From Saccharomycopsis malanga (Eukaryota > Ascomycota > Saccharomycetes > Ascoideales > Saccharomycopsidaceae), in assembly GCA_004014935.1 (NCBI GenBank), contig CP025323.1, positions 1,798,001-1,862,000 on the forward strand: 64,000 nucleotides of DNA. The letters are read 5' to 3'. Below the pieces are notes generated by a model. That model searched no databases. It was not told the origin of the DNA and saw only the letters and a list, made by a program, of their open reading frames with translations. This document shows, piece after piece, positions 23,959 through 35,639 of this stretch. Both the position numbers and the translations under genes were made by a program. Each line of letters opens with the position of its first letter. Positions within the stretch are counted from its first letter, which is position 1.

Positions 23959-25632
23959 ACTTCATCGAGCAACATGGCATTAAACCTTTAAAACAAGATG
24001 ATAAATGGATCAACAAGGTCTACGACATTGTTTCAACTTTGCCGGTACGCATTTCTTTACCTCCCAAGAGAGATAGCGATTATGTTTTTACCTTAACCAG
24101 TGAACTCTCATCCACTAAACAGAGACCTTTGCCTTCCTTAAACATCACTCAAAGCCATTTTCTCGAAGAAAAAATCGATGAACTCTTAAAGAAGAACTAT
24201 ATCGTCCCAACCAAACCCGTAAATCATTATGCTGTTCCCTTCGTCGTACCTAAACCCCACAATTGAGGGTTACGATTAGTTATTGACTACCGTGAATTAA
24301 ATGCAATTACTCTCAAACTTCCTACAGCTACTATCAAGTTTTCCACTCTCATTACCAAACTTGAAGGATCAGTCATGTCTAAACTCAATCTTAAAGCCGC
24401 GTATCATAATTTGCGACTTGATGAATCTACCGATTATTTGACAACTTTTAAGACTCAATCAGGTTTTTATAAATACAAGGTTCTCTGTGTTGGTTTGACC
24501 AACGCACCTGAATTATTCTGCCGCTTTATCAAACAATTGCTTAGACCATACAGACGGTTCTGCAGAGCATAACTTGATGACATCCTTATTGTCTCTAAAG
24601 ACAACAAACAACATTTCGAGCATATCAAGACTATCCTTGACACGTTAACCAAAAATTGTTTGGAAATCAAGGTAGAAAAGAGTCAATTTTTCCGTCAAGA
24701 ACGCGAGTACGTTGGACATCAATTACATTTACACAACAACAGATTTTCAACTTCTCCAACAGAAGAGACAGTCAACATCGCCAATTTCCCCCAACCACCC
24801 CATAAGAAAGCGTTACAACTATTTCTTGGCCATACAGCATATATTGCAGAATATATTCCTCATTATGCAGAATTGATCAGCCCCTTATCAGATCTTTTAC
24901 GCAAAGATATACGCTATAAATGGACAGAACAATGTAACAAACTGTTTATAACATTAAAGGAAATTGACTCCTACACAAACAAGATGGTCAATCACTGAAA
25001 AATAGTTATGGGCTGTCCGCTTTACTATTCGCAAATACGCGTTTTACATCAATCTTTTAGACAAAGTTTTAATTGAGACTGACCATAAACCAGTCGTACA
25101 AGTTTTCAAAAATCCAAACCCTAACCCAAAACACTGGAGATGGATAACTGAATTGATGACGTATAACCTTAAAATCCAATATATACCTGGTGCAACAAAC
25201 GGTAACGCAGATTATCTTTCTCGCTATCAAGTATTCTACACCGCGCATCATATTCGTATCACTCAACCATACAAATCTTTAATTGACAACTATGCGAAAG
25301 ATTCCATCTACGCTCCTTACATACTTTCCAAAACGCGTAAAGATACCGTTGGAAAATCGAACGGTAAAATTCTTTATGATGAAACAACAGGTTTCATTTT
25401 CGACGACCAACAATGACTCTGTGTTCCTACAGATAGTGCTCAAGAACTTCTTGACTTCTATCACATGAACGCCCTTGCTGGTCAGCCAGGAATTAATCGC
25501 ATGACAACACTTTTGTTACGCAATTTCACTTTTCCTAACGCTCGTGACATCATCACGTTGTCATTTCTACCCAATTAGCAAACACTTCTCTGATGAAACA
25601 TTACTTTTTTAAGGAATTTCTACTTTCCGCTA

Positions 25633-25916
25633 TGTTGTAATTTCATAATTCTTTCACTTGACATTTTATTCAATTTCCTATATCACCATATATATCTATC
25701 ATATATATATTTTCAAATATATAACATAAACACAGGTAGAGAGACAAATCTCGGTATTTAAATATTCAACTTTTTAAAAAACACCTTCTTAGTCATCGCT
25801 CGAATTAATCACTTAAATTATTATCTAGGATTAATCACTTAAATTAATATCACGGATTAGTGACTTAAATCAGTACAAGACTTTTCTCAGACATCCTTTG
25901 AATTACCTATTCAACA
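25633..25916 (-). repeat. Solo copia LTR in gypsy copy A, target duplication CGCTA
   Basis: 284 bp with CGCTA at 25628-25632 and 25917-25921. The same insertion is mirrored at 32367-32650, and most of its sequence recurs at 43855-44138. Confidence 0.93.
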
Positions 25917-27005
25917 CGCTACACGGGTGCCCAAACACCATACTTACGGATAGGGGCACTATTTTCAACAATCAGTTAGTTGAAGGGTTTTTACATAGCC
26001 TTGATGTGAAACATAACATGTCTGTGACAAGCCATCACCAAAGCAACGGTAAAGCTGAAAGGTATATTAGAGTACTCCAAGATTATTTGAAATGTTATGT
26101 TGAAACCAATCCAGAATGGTTAGACTGCCTTCCTTTAGCGGAATACACCGTCAACGCTACACCTTCCATATCATTAGCTGGTAATTCTCCCTTTCAAATT
26201 GATTTAGGTTATACACCTCGTGCTCCTGCACGTTTCCTGTTCATCACCGAAAATAAAAATGAACTGCTATTGGAATTAGCTGAAATTCTCGATCGTTGCA
26301 CTATTACTGCTAAAGCTGCTCTTAACCAGGCTCATACACGCAACAAGAAATATTACGATTTATCGCACAAAGATGTCGAGTTTGAAGTTGATGATAAAGT
26401 CTACATTGATAGCTCAGCGGTACCTGCTTTGGTGATGTCCATAATAAAGAACTCGTCAGGTCATTACGTACCAAGTTCATCGGTCCTTACAGAATACACC
26501 AGAAATTAAGTGCAGTTAACTATGAACTTGAACTTCCTCCATCTTACAAAATGCACCCAGTTTTCCACATTAGTCAACTCAGAAAACAAAAGTCTATTCC
26601 AGAAGGTTTCTTCACTGCCCCACTTGGAAGAATTCAGAAGTTCCGGAAGTATAAAGACGGTACTCTCGAAACCGAAATTGAAAAATTACGTGAGCACAAG
26701 AAGAAAGCTAAAGGTTATATTGTTCTAGTTAAATTTGTCGGACCTGATACTGACGACAATTACGAATGGATCACTATGACAGAACTCAAACGTACAGCCG
26801 CTGACACCCTGAGAGAATACATCAAATCTCATGAGGATTTAAAGCATATTGTCGTTTAGGGGGACGTGTATCATTGGTAGTATAAAACACCTATATGCTT
26901 CTAGTCCTGTGACCTGATTAACTAGATACTTTAACCCCTGTTCTATTTCTGTTCTATCTACAGTTGCAAGCCCTCTTCTTTTCTTACCTTCTTATTGGCT
27001 AGGTA

Positions 27006-27118
27006 CAATGACTGGGACACTTGGGTTTTTTCCCACTGGGTTTTACCAAGTCCCCTTAGACATAGCGCGTACATACGGAACTGATATGTACTGTGCTTGA
27101 AATATAAGATTATTATTA
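27006..27118 (+). mobile_element. 5'-truncated LINE tail inserted in the gypsy LTR (copy A)
   Basis: 113 bp of the LINE 3' end plus a short TTA tail, flanked by TTATTGGCTAGGTA at 26992-27005 and 27119-27132. The identical insertion is present in gypsy copies B (31165-31277) and C (45228-45340). Confidence 0.93.
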
Positions 27119-27345
27119 TTATTGGCTAGGTATATCAGTCGATGTACACCATTGCCTGCCACCTCCCTATCTTCATTGTTTATGAGTCTATACAGTCGTC
27201 AGCACATTGGAATACCATTCTGGTCTCTCCCTGTTCTAACAACTATTGAAGACTGTATTCCTTCCTTTTAGTCTTCCCTTCTCCTTTTTATATAGTCAGT
27301 CTACGTTTTACCCATTCTCCGATCAATACAAACTCATCTTAATAT

Positions 27346-27558
27346 TGTTGAATAGGTGCTTCAAAGGATGTCTGAGAAAAGTCTTGTACTGATTTAAGTG
27401 ATTAATCCGAGCGATGACTAAGAAGGTGTTTTCTAAAAAGTTGAATATTCAAATACCGAGATTGTCTCCCTATCTGTGTTCATGTTATATATTTTAAAAT
27501 TATATATGATAGATATATATGTGGTGGTATAGGAAATTAAATAAAATGTCATGTGAAA
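27346..27558 (+). repeat. Copia LTR at the inner boundary of the left arm
   Basis: Starts TGTTGAATAGGTGCTTCAAA (a variant shared only with 30706-30937) and changes to LINE ORF1 sequence near 27559 before its normal end. Arm identity is lost from about 27525. Confidence 0.85.
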
Positions 27559-29787
27559 GAACCTACTGCGCTTTAGTCAATTACAACACGAACATGAAGC
27601 GAACTATAGAAAAGGTTTTGCCCAAGGCCACATCTTTTTTACTAGAAAATATTACGAAAAACAACCTCACGGCAGAAAATGAGCACCCCTGATACTCACA
27701 CTCGAGTTTCCACCAGACAAAACTAGAACAAAATTATGTCCGTCACGTTTGAACAATACACCAACTGCAAATAATGAAAACACCCCAACAGAACACGAAA
27801 ACTCAACCATCATGGAAGAACGTTCTGTTTTAGTTCACGAAAGTACATCGCCAACTAATCAGAAGACCGACAAGGCTAGCCAAGACCGAACGCAAGTTGA
27901 AATTCAAGCTGATACCCAATATATAACACCATAGTCAAAAGCCACGATGACAATCAAGTTGAAAGACCAGTGGAAAACGTTAAGAAGATCCCTGTCATGG
28001 AGGTTGTTGAACAACAAGAAATCAACGAAGAGTTGACAATCCAAGTCAACTCCTTGGAGGGCAACGTCCTTGTTGCTAATAACGAATCGAACACGAACTT
28101 CAACTGGATGAGTTATGAGCCGGTCTAAACGACGACGAGTAACAAGATCCATGGGTTCACCACTTGTCCAGACCATGGATAAGAAAACATATTGATATGA
28201 GCCTATAATGTTATCCCTAAACATTATCTCTATCAACGTGCAACAGGAAAACCATGTTCACGAAGTACTACTTAATGAATATGTAGCCAAGTCAAACACT
28301 ATCATTTAAGTTCAGGAGCTACCCATCAAGATTCAGTGTAAGAAAAAGGTTAACATAATAAATGCAAACGACGCTCCAATAGGCTCTGAACTACACAACA
28401 GAAGCATGCCATTAGAAGTTTTAACTCAACAGACTAACAAGATATCGGGCCCCTGTATCAGCGCAGGAGACTTGAACGCAGCCCATCCGGGCTTCACTTG
28501 TTGTAATTTCATAATTCTTTCACTTGACATTTTATTTAATTTCTATATTACCATATATATATCTATCATATATAATTTAAAATATATAACATAAACACAA
28601 ATAGGGAGACAATCTCGGTATTTAAATATTCAACTTTCTAGAAAACACCTTCTTAGTCATCGCTCGGATTAATCACTTAAATCAGTACGAGACTTTTCTC
28701 AGACATCCTTTGAATTACCTATTCAACATCACTAGTCGAGTCATAACAAATAATGAACATGCCAGAAAATACAAAAGAATAAATTTGTTGTTGGAAAACC
28801 ACGTCATTACCACCATAGAAGTCTAAGATCAACCAACGCACCACCGTCAAGGCAATGTTCATGACATGATGTTCGTTTCTAGAGACCTATTGGATGTAGG
28901 ATCCGATCATTTAGCAATAACAACAATAAAGAAAACAAGATTCTAGTGGAGAGCCACGAAGTCTACAGTTTTGAGCTTTCAAATTGGAACCAAATATCTG
29001 AACTCTTAAACAAGAAAAAGGTTGTTCAAGCTGACTGCTTGAACAAACAAATAAAAAGAGCCATCAATGAAAACACACCAAAGATGAAACTGAAACAGTG
29101 GAAAAAAAGATGGATAACGAAAGAGATTAGAAAATCAAGAAACAAACTCGGGCAAATAAGACACAAACCATCATTATATTCAACTTGGGGTCCCATGATG
29201 AAAAAACAGATTCAAAAGGCGAAAGCAGATAAATGGAACAGTTTTTTGAAATCAAGAAACCAAGTTAATGTATGGGCAGTGTATAAATATACTAAATCAA
29301 GAAGATATCAAATCAGTCCCATGGAGAAGTCGTTCCGAAAACAAGTTAAGTTGTTCGTGAACCACTTTTATCCTCAAAGGTCTAGGGCTAGGGCAAACCA
29401 AAGTATGACAACAATAAGTTGTCCTGCTAGTGTTTTCCCAGAAATCTCCTTCGAGGAGATCTGAATGGCAACAAAGTATTTGAACAAGAAAAAAGCGCCT
29501 GGTCCAGATAAAATTACGAACGGAATGATTAAACGGTTACTACAGGTCGAATGGTTTAGGGGGCAATTCCTAGTCATTTTCAATGTGTGCTTGAAGTGGC
29601 GACGGTTCCCGGTTCCTTGGAAACACTCATTGACAGTAGTTATCCCAAAGCCAGGAAAACCTGATTATCAAGTACCAAAGGCCTACCGACCGATCAGCCT
29701 TATAAACACTACGGCAAAGACTTTCGAAAAGGTCATTCAAAACCGACTTTTGTAAGTAACCTCTCTTCCTCCAAACCAGTTTGGAGC
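27559..29787 (+). mobile_element. Second LINE copy, decayed, in the core between the arms
   Basis: Contains a longer ORF1 region (27559-28207) than the copy at 18353, then the TAATG junction near 28204-28208, the ORF2 endonuclease part, a solo LTR (28499-28728), and ORF2 up to the reverse-transcriptase region. It is cut off at 29787 by another LTR. Several frame disruptions, for example an in-frame stop just after the FEEI motif at 29461. About 80-90% similar to the first copy by eye. Confidence 0.85.
28499..28728 (-). repeat. Solo copia LTR in the second LINE, target duplication TCACT
   Basis: 230 bp; TCACT at 28494-28498 and 28729-28733. Confidence 0.93.
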
Positions 29788-30092
29788 TGTTGAATAGGTA
29801 ATTCAAAGGATGTCTGAGATATCGTACTCATTTAAGTGATTAAGCCGAGCTACTCATTGAAGTGATTAATCCGAGATAATAACTTGAGCGATTAATTCGA
29901 GAAATTAATTCAAGTGCTTAATCCGAGCGATGACTAAGAAGGTGTTTTCTGAAAAGTTGAATATTTAAATACCGAGATTGTCTCCCTATCTGTGTTTATG
30001 TTATATATTTTAAATTATATATGATAGATATATATATGGTGATATAGGAAATTGAATAAAATGTCAAGTGAAAGAATTATGAAATTACTACA
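29788..30092 (+). repeat. Copia LTR joining LINE to gypsy sequence
   Basis: 305 bp, full TG...CA ends, but LINE sequence lies on the left and gypsy LTR sequence on the right, without a target duplication. Best explained by recombination between two LTRs at different places. Confidence 0.88.
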
Positions 30093-30705
30093 TCACCTGC
30101 CACTTCTTTTCCTTTATTGTTTTATGCGCCTAAACAGTTGTCAGCCCATTCGGTTACCATTCGGTTACCATTCTGATATTTCCCTGTTCTAACAACTATT
30201 TAAGACTCCATGTATTCCTTCGTTTTAGTCTTCTTTCCTCCTTTTTTATATAGTTAGTCTACGTTTTACCCATTCTCCGATCAAGACAAACTCATCTTAA
30301 TATTACATGGAGGTCGTACCAAAAAAAAGTTTCCCCAGTTCGTGTTCGATATGGCTGCACTGCTTCTCACTGCACCTATGCCTTCAGTACTCCAATGACG
30401 TCTTGAATACCGCTGGTGAATCTTCACTGTTGTTTATTCAAACAGTCACCGAAACTGTTTACACTGCAACATCTACAACTTACGCTGCTGCCACTATCGC
30501 TGAGCAAAGTTCCTCATCCTTTTTAGAAAATGATGTTGTTAACTCGTTTACAGCCACCGTTGTTTCAACGCTTTTTTCTACGAGTTTCTTTACTTGGTTT
30601 ATCGCTCTCGTGGCGCATTGGGATACAAATACCCTCTTAGACGTATCTCCATTCACCATTATAATCAAATTATCTGCGAGTGAAAATTGGATGGGACGCG
30701 CAATC
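30093..30705 (+). mobile_element. Gypsy LTR segment and 5' internal region, broken
   Basis: 30093-30304 matches the second half of the gypsy LTR seen at 27140-27345, at lower identity. It is followed by TGGAGGTCGTACC, a possible primer-binding start, and then internal sequence of unclear coding content (a 158-codon open frame from 30307 rich in Ser and Thr; no domain recognised). Fossil. Confidence 0.6.
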
Positions 30706-30937
30706 TGTTGTAATTTCATAATCGTTTCACTTGACATTTTATTTGATTTCCTATATCACCACATATATATCTATCATATATAATTTTAAAATATATAACA
30801 TGAACACAGATAGGGAGACAATCTCGGTATTTGAATATTCAACTTTTTAGAAAACACCTTCTTAGTCATCGCTCGGATTAATCACTTAAATCAGTACAAG
30901 ACTTTTCTCAGACATCCTTTGAAGCACCTATTCAACA
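30706..30937 (-). repeat. Copia LTR at the inner boundary of the right arm
   Basis: 232 bp, TG...CA ends, partner of the LTR at 27346. The two agree up to about 27524/30759 and then diverge, marking the inner edge of the inverted duplication. Confidence 0.9.
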
Positions 30938-33900
30938 ATATTAAGATGAGTTTGTATTGATCGGAGAATGGGTAAAACGTAGACTGACTATATAAAAAGG
31001 AGAAGGGAAGACTAAAAGGAAGGAATACAGTCTTCAATAGTTGTTAGAACAGGGAGAGACCAGAATGGTATTCCAATGTGCTGACGACTGTATAGACTCA
31101 TAAACAATGAAGATAGGGAGGTGGCAGGCAATGGTGTACATCGACTGATATACCTAGCCAATAATAATAATAATCTTATATTTCAAGCCCAGTACATATC
31201 AGTTCCGTATGTACGCGCTATGTCTAAGGGGACTTGGTAAAACCCAGTGGGAAAAAACCCAAGTGTCCCAGTCATTGTACCTAGCCAATAAGAAGGTAAG
31301 AAAAGAAGAGGGCTTGCAACTGTAGATAGAACAGAAATAGAACAGGGGTTAAAGTATCTAGTTAATCAGGTCACAGGACTAGAAGCATATAGGTGTTTTA
31401 TACTACCAATGATACACGTCCCCCTAAACGACAATATGCTTTAAATCCTCATGAGATTTGATGTATTCTCTCAGGGTGTCAGCGGCTGTACGTTTGAGTT
31501 CTGTCATAGTGATCCATTCGTAATTGTCGTCAGTATCAGGTCCGACAAATTTAACTAGAACAATATAACCTTTAGCTTTCTTCTTGTGCTCACGTAATTT
31601 TTCAATTTCGGTTTCGAGAGTACCGTCTTTATACTTCCGGAACTTCTGAATTCTTCCAAGTGGGGCAGTGAAGAAACCTTCTGGAATAGACTTTTGTTTT
31701 CTGAGTTGACTAATGTGGAAAACTGGGTGCATTTTGTAAGATGGAGGAAGTTCAAGTTCATAGTTAACTGCACTTAATTTCTGGTGTATTCTGTAAGGAC
31801 CGATGAACTTGGTACGTAATGACCTGACGAGTTCTTTATTATGGACATCACCAAAGCAGGTACCGCTGAGCTATCAATGTAGACTTTATCATCAACTTCA
31901 AACTCGACATCTTTGTGCGATAAATCGTAATATTTCTTGTTGCGTGTATGAGCCTGGTTAAGAGCAGCTTTAGCAGTAATAGTGCAACGATCGAGAATTT
32001 CAGCTAATTCCAATAGCAGTTCATTTTTATTTTCGGTGATGAACAGGAAACGTGCAGGAGCACGAGGTGTATAACCTAAATCAATTTGAAAGGGAGAATT
32101 ACCAGCTAATGATATGGAAGGTGTAGCGTTGACGGTGTATTCCGCTAAAGGAAGGCAGTCTAACCATTCTGGATTGGTTTCAACATAACATTTCAAATAA
32201 TCTTGGAGTACTCTAATATACCTTTCAGCTTTACCGTTGCTTTGGTGATGGCTTGTCACAGACATGTTATGTTTCACATCAAGGCTATGTAAAAACCCTT
32301 CAACTAACTGATTGTTGAAAATAGTGCCCCTATCCGTAAGTATGGTGTTTGGGCACCCGTGTAGCGTGTTGAATAGGTAATTCAAAGGATGTCTGAGAAA
32401 AGTCTTGTACTGATTTAAGTCACTAATCCGTGATATTAATTTAAGTGATTAATCCTAGATAATAATTTAAGTGATTAATTCGAGCGATGACTAAGAAGGT
32501 GTTTTTTAAAAAGTTGAATATTTAAATACCGAGATTTGTCTCTCTACCTGTGTTTATGTTATATATTTGAAATTATATATATGATAGATATATATGGTGA
32601 TATAGGAAATTGAATAAAATGTCAAGTGAAAGAATTATGAAATTACAACATAGCGGAAAGTAGAAATTCCTTAAAAAAGTAATGTTTCATCAGAGAAGTG
32701 TTTGCTAATTGGGTAGAAATGACAACGTGATGATGTCACGAGCGTTAGGAAAAGTGAAATTGCGTAACAAAAGTGTTGTCATGCGATTAATTCCTGGCTG
32801 ACCAGCAAGGGCGTTCATGTGATAGAAGTCAAGAAGTTCTTGAGCACTATCTGTAGGAACACAGAGTCATTGTTGGTCGTCGAAAATGAAACCTGTTGTT
32901 TCATCATAAAGAATTTTACCGTTCGATTTTCCAACGGTATCTTTACGCGTTTTGGAAAGTATGTAAGGAGCGTAGATGGAATCTTTCGCATAGTTGTCAA
33001 TTAAAGATTTGTATGGTTGAGTGATACGAATATGATGCGCGGTGTAGAATACTTGATAGCGAGAAAGATAATCTGCGTTACCGTTTGTTGCACCAGGTAT
33101 ATATTGGATTTTAAGGTTATACGTCATCAATTCAGTTATCCATCTCCAGTGTTTTGGGTTAGGGTTTGGATTTTTGAAAACTTGTACGACTGGTTTATGG
33201 TCAGTCTCAATTAAAACTTTGTCTAAAAGATTGATGTAAAACGCGTATTTGCGAATAGTAAAGCGGACAGCCCATAACTATTTTTCAGTGATTGACCATC
33301 TTGTTTGTGTAGGAGTCAATTTCCTTTAATGTTATAAACAGTTTGTTACATTGTTCTGTCCATTTATAGCGTATATCTTTGCGTAAAAGATCTGATAAGG
33401 GGCTGATCAATTCTGCATAATGAGGAATATATTCTGCAATATATGCTGTATGGCCAAGAAATAGTTGTAACGCTTTCTTATGGGGTGGTTGGGGGAAATT
33501 GGCGATGTTGACTGTCTCTTCTGTTGGAGAAGTTGAAAATCTGTTGTTGTGTAAATGTAATTGATGTCCAACGTACTCGCGTTCTTGACGGAAAAATTGA
33601 CTCTTTTCTACCTTGATTTCCAAACAATTTTTGGTTAACGTGTCAAGGATAGTCTTGATATGCTCGAAATGTTGTTTGTTGTCTTTAGAGACAATAAGGA
33701 TGTCATCAAGTTATGCTCTGCAGAACCGTCTGTATGGTCTAAGCAATTGTTTGATAAAGCGGCAGAATAATTCAGGTGCGTTGGTCAAACCAACACAGAG
33801 AACCTTGTATTTATAAAAACCTGATTGAGTCTTAAAAGTTGTCAAATAATCGGTAGATTCATCAAGTCGCAAATTATGATACGCGGCTTTAAGATTGAGT

Positions 33901-34324
33901 TTAGACATGACTGATCCTTCAAGTTTGGTAATGAGAGTGGAAAACTTGATAGTAGCTGTAGGAAGTTTGAGAGTAATTGCATTTAATTCACGGTAGTCAA
34001 TAACTAATCGTAACCCTCAATTGTGGGGTTTAGGTACGACGAAGGGAACAGCATAATGATTTACGGGTTTGGTTGGGACGATATAGTTCTTCTTTAAGAG
34101 TTCATCGATTTTTTCTTCGAGAAAATGGCTTTGAGTGATGTTTAAGGAAGGCAAAGGTCTCTGTTTAGTGGATGAGAGTTCACTGGTTAAGGTAAAAACA
34201 TAATCGCTATCTCTCTTGGGAGGTAAAGAAATGCGTACCGGCAAAGTTGAAACAATGTCGTAGACCTTGTTGATCCATTTATCATCTTGTTTTAAAGGTT
34301 TAATGCCATGTTGCTCGATGAAGT
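30938..34324 (-). mobile_element. Gypsy (chromovirus) fragment, copy B, broken
   Basis: Mirror image of copy A, with the same parts, the same LINE-tail insertion (31165-31277) and the same solo LTR (32367-32650, target duplication TAGCG on this strand). Broken in the same way as copy A, so the breaks predate the duplication. Confidence 0.88.
32367..32650 (+). repeat. Solo copia LTR in gypsy copy B
   Basis: 284 bp; TAGCG at 32362-32366 and 32651-32655. Mirror of 25633-25916. Confidence 0.92.
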
Positions 34325-34557
34325 AATTTAAAATATACAACATAGACACAGATAGGGAGACAATCTCGGTATTTAAATATTCAACTTTTTAGAAAACACC
34401 TTCTTAGTCATCGCTCGAATTAATCACTTAAATTATTATCTAGGATTAATTACTTAAATTATTATCTCGAAATAATTACTTAAATGAGTATCTCAGATTA
34501 ATCACTTGAGTCAGTACGAGACTTTTCTCAGACATCCTTTGAATTACCTATTCAACA
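34325..34557 (-). repeat. Partial copia LTR joined to gypsy (mirror of 23700-23958)
   Basis: Same joint as in the left arm but with one 26-bp unit fewer, a post-duplication tandem-repeat change. Confidence 0.85.
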
Positions 34558-35606
34558 AAATCGATTCCAGGCACTAAGACTGTTATATCGAGAAATCCAT
34601 TGTTGTAATTTCATAATTCTTTCACTTGACATTTTATTCAATTTCCTATATCACCATATATATCTATCATATATATAATTCAAAATATATAACACAGATA
34701 GGGAGACAAATCTCGGTATTTAAATATTTAACTTTTTTTTAGAAAACACCTTCTTAGTCACCGCTAGGATTAATCACTTAAATCAGTACAAGACTTTTCT
34801 CAGACATCCTTTGAATTACCTATTCAACATCCATTTGATGTGTTAGAAGAAGTTTGTGACGATAGTGATGTTTCCCTGCCCAGTTCTGATTTAGAGAGGG
34901 AAGTATCCAAGAGAAACATGAAAGTTCGAAAAGTTGCATCGGATGGTTGTACCTCATTTGTCCCTCAAGGTTCCACAACTGAAGGGAATACTATTCCGTT
35001 GTTGTCACCAAAAATTGAACCTATTGTTGAAGAAGTTAGTGAAGCTGAAGATAAAGAATCAGAACTGGACAGTTCAGTTGAACTTATTGGTTATAATTAT
35101 AATGCGAATCTTGCTGCAACATGTTTCATGGCAGCAAGTCCAATGAATAAAAATGTTCCTGATACATACAAACGTGCTATGGAATTAGAAGATAAAGAAA
35201 AGTGGATTGAATCCTGTGAGAAAGAAATTGCTGCTCATAATGAAAATAACACGTATAAGTTGGTACATTTGCCAGAAGGAAGAAAACCAATTAGTTGCAG
35301 ATGGGTCTTCACAATCAAAGATGGTGGTCTTTACAAAGCAAGATTAGTTGCTCGAAGTTTTTCTCAATTGAAAGGAATTGACTACAACGAAACCTTTGCA
35401 CCAGTTATCAGATACGAGTCTATCAGAATTATGCTAGCTGTATCTGCATCTAGAAATTTAAGAGTATTGTTATGGTAGCTCTTTATGTTGATGATTTATT
35501 GATTGCAGGAAGTACAGGTGAAGCTATTGAAATTGTGAAAGAAGAACTAATGGATCAATTCAAGATGAAAGATTTGGAAGCAACAAGAAAGTTTCTTGGA
35601 ATGAAT

Positions 35607-35608
<2 letters not shown>
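34558..35608 (+). mobile_element. Copia pol fragment with solo LTR (34601-34829), mirror copy
   Basis: Same parts as 22649-23699 in inverted orientation. Fossil, broken. Confidence 0.85.

Positions 35609-35639
<31 letters not shown>

Larger units (their letters stand above)
23959..27345 (+). mobile_element. Gypsy (Ty3-like chromovirus) fragment, copy A, broken
   Basis: Parts in order: reverse transcriptase, RNase H, integrase and a chromodomain near 26720-26850 (VLVKFVGPDTDDNYEW pattern). A polypurine stretch (26858-26864) and a 3' LTR from about 26867 (TGTATCATTGG) to 27345 follow. Broken, with several breaks in coding sequence. It hosts a solo copia LTR (25633-25916) and a short LINE-tail insertion (27006-27118). 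Gag and 5' LTR are absent here. Older than the copia copies. Confidence 0.88.
20525..27524 (+). repeat. Left arm of a 7.0-kb inverted duplication
   Basis: Nearly identical, base by base, to the reverse complement of 30759-37758. Matching positions sum to 58283 over most of the arm and to 58257 over a middle stretch, because two LTRs differ by one 26-bp tandem unit each. It contains the LINE 3' half, copia fragments, LTRs and a gypsy piece. The inner boundary lies inside the LTR starting at 27346. Confidence 0.93.

Noticed and set aside
30307-30783. 158-codon frame as a host gene
   Set aside because: It sits between a gypsy LTR and a copia LTR and runs into LTR sequence; Ser/Thr-rich with no domain, so probably element-internal or chance.
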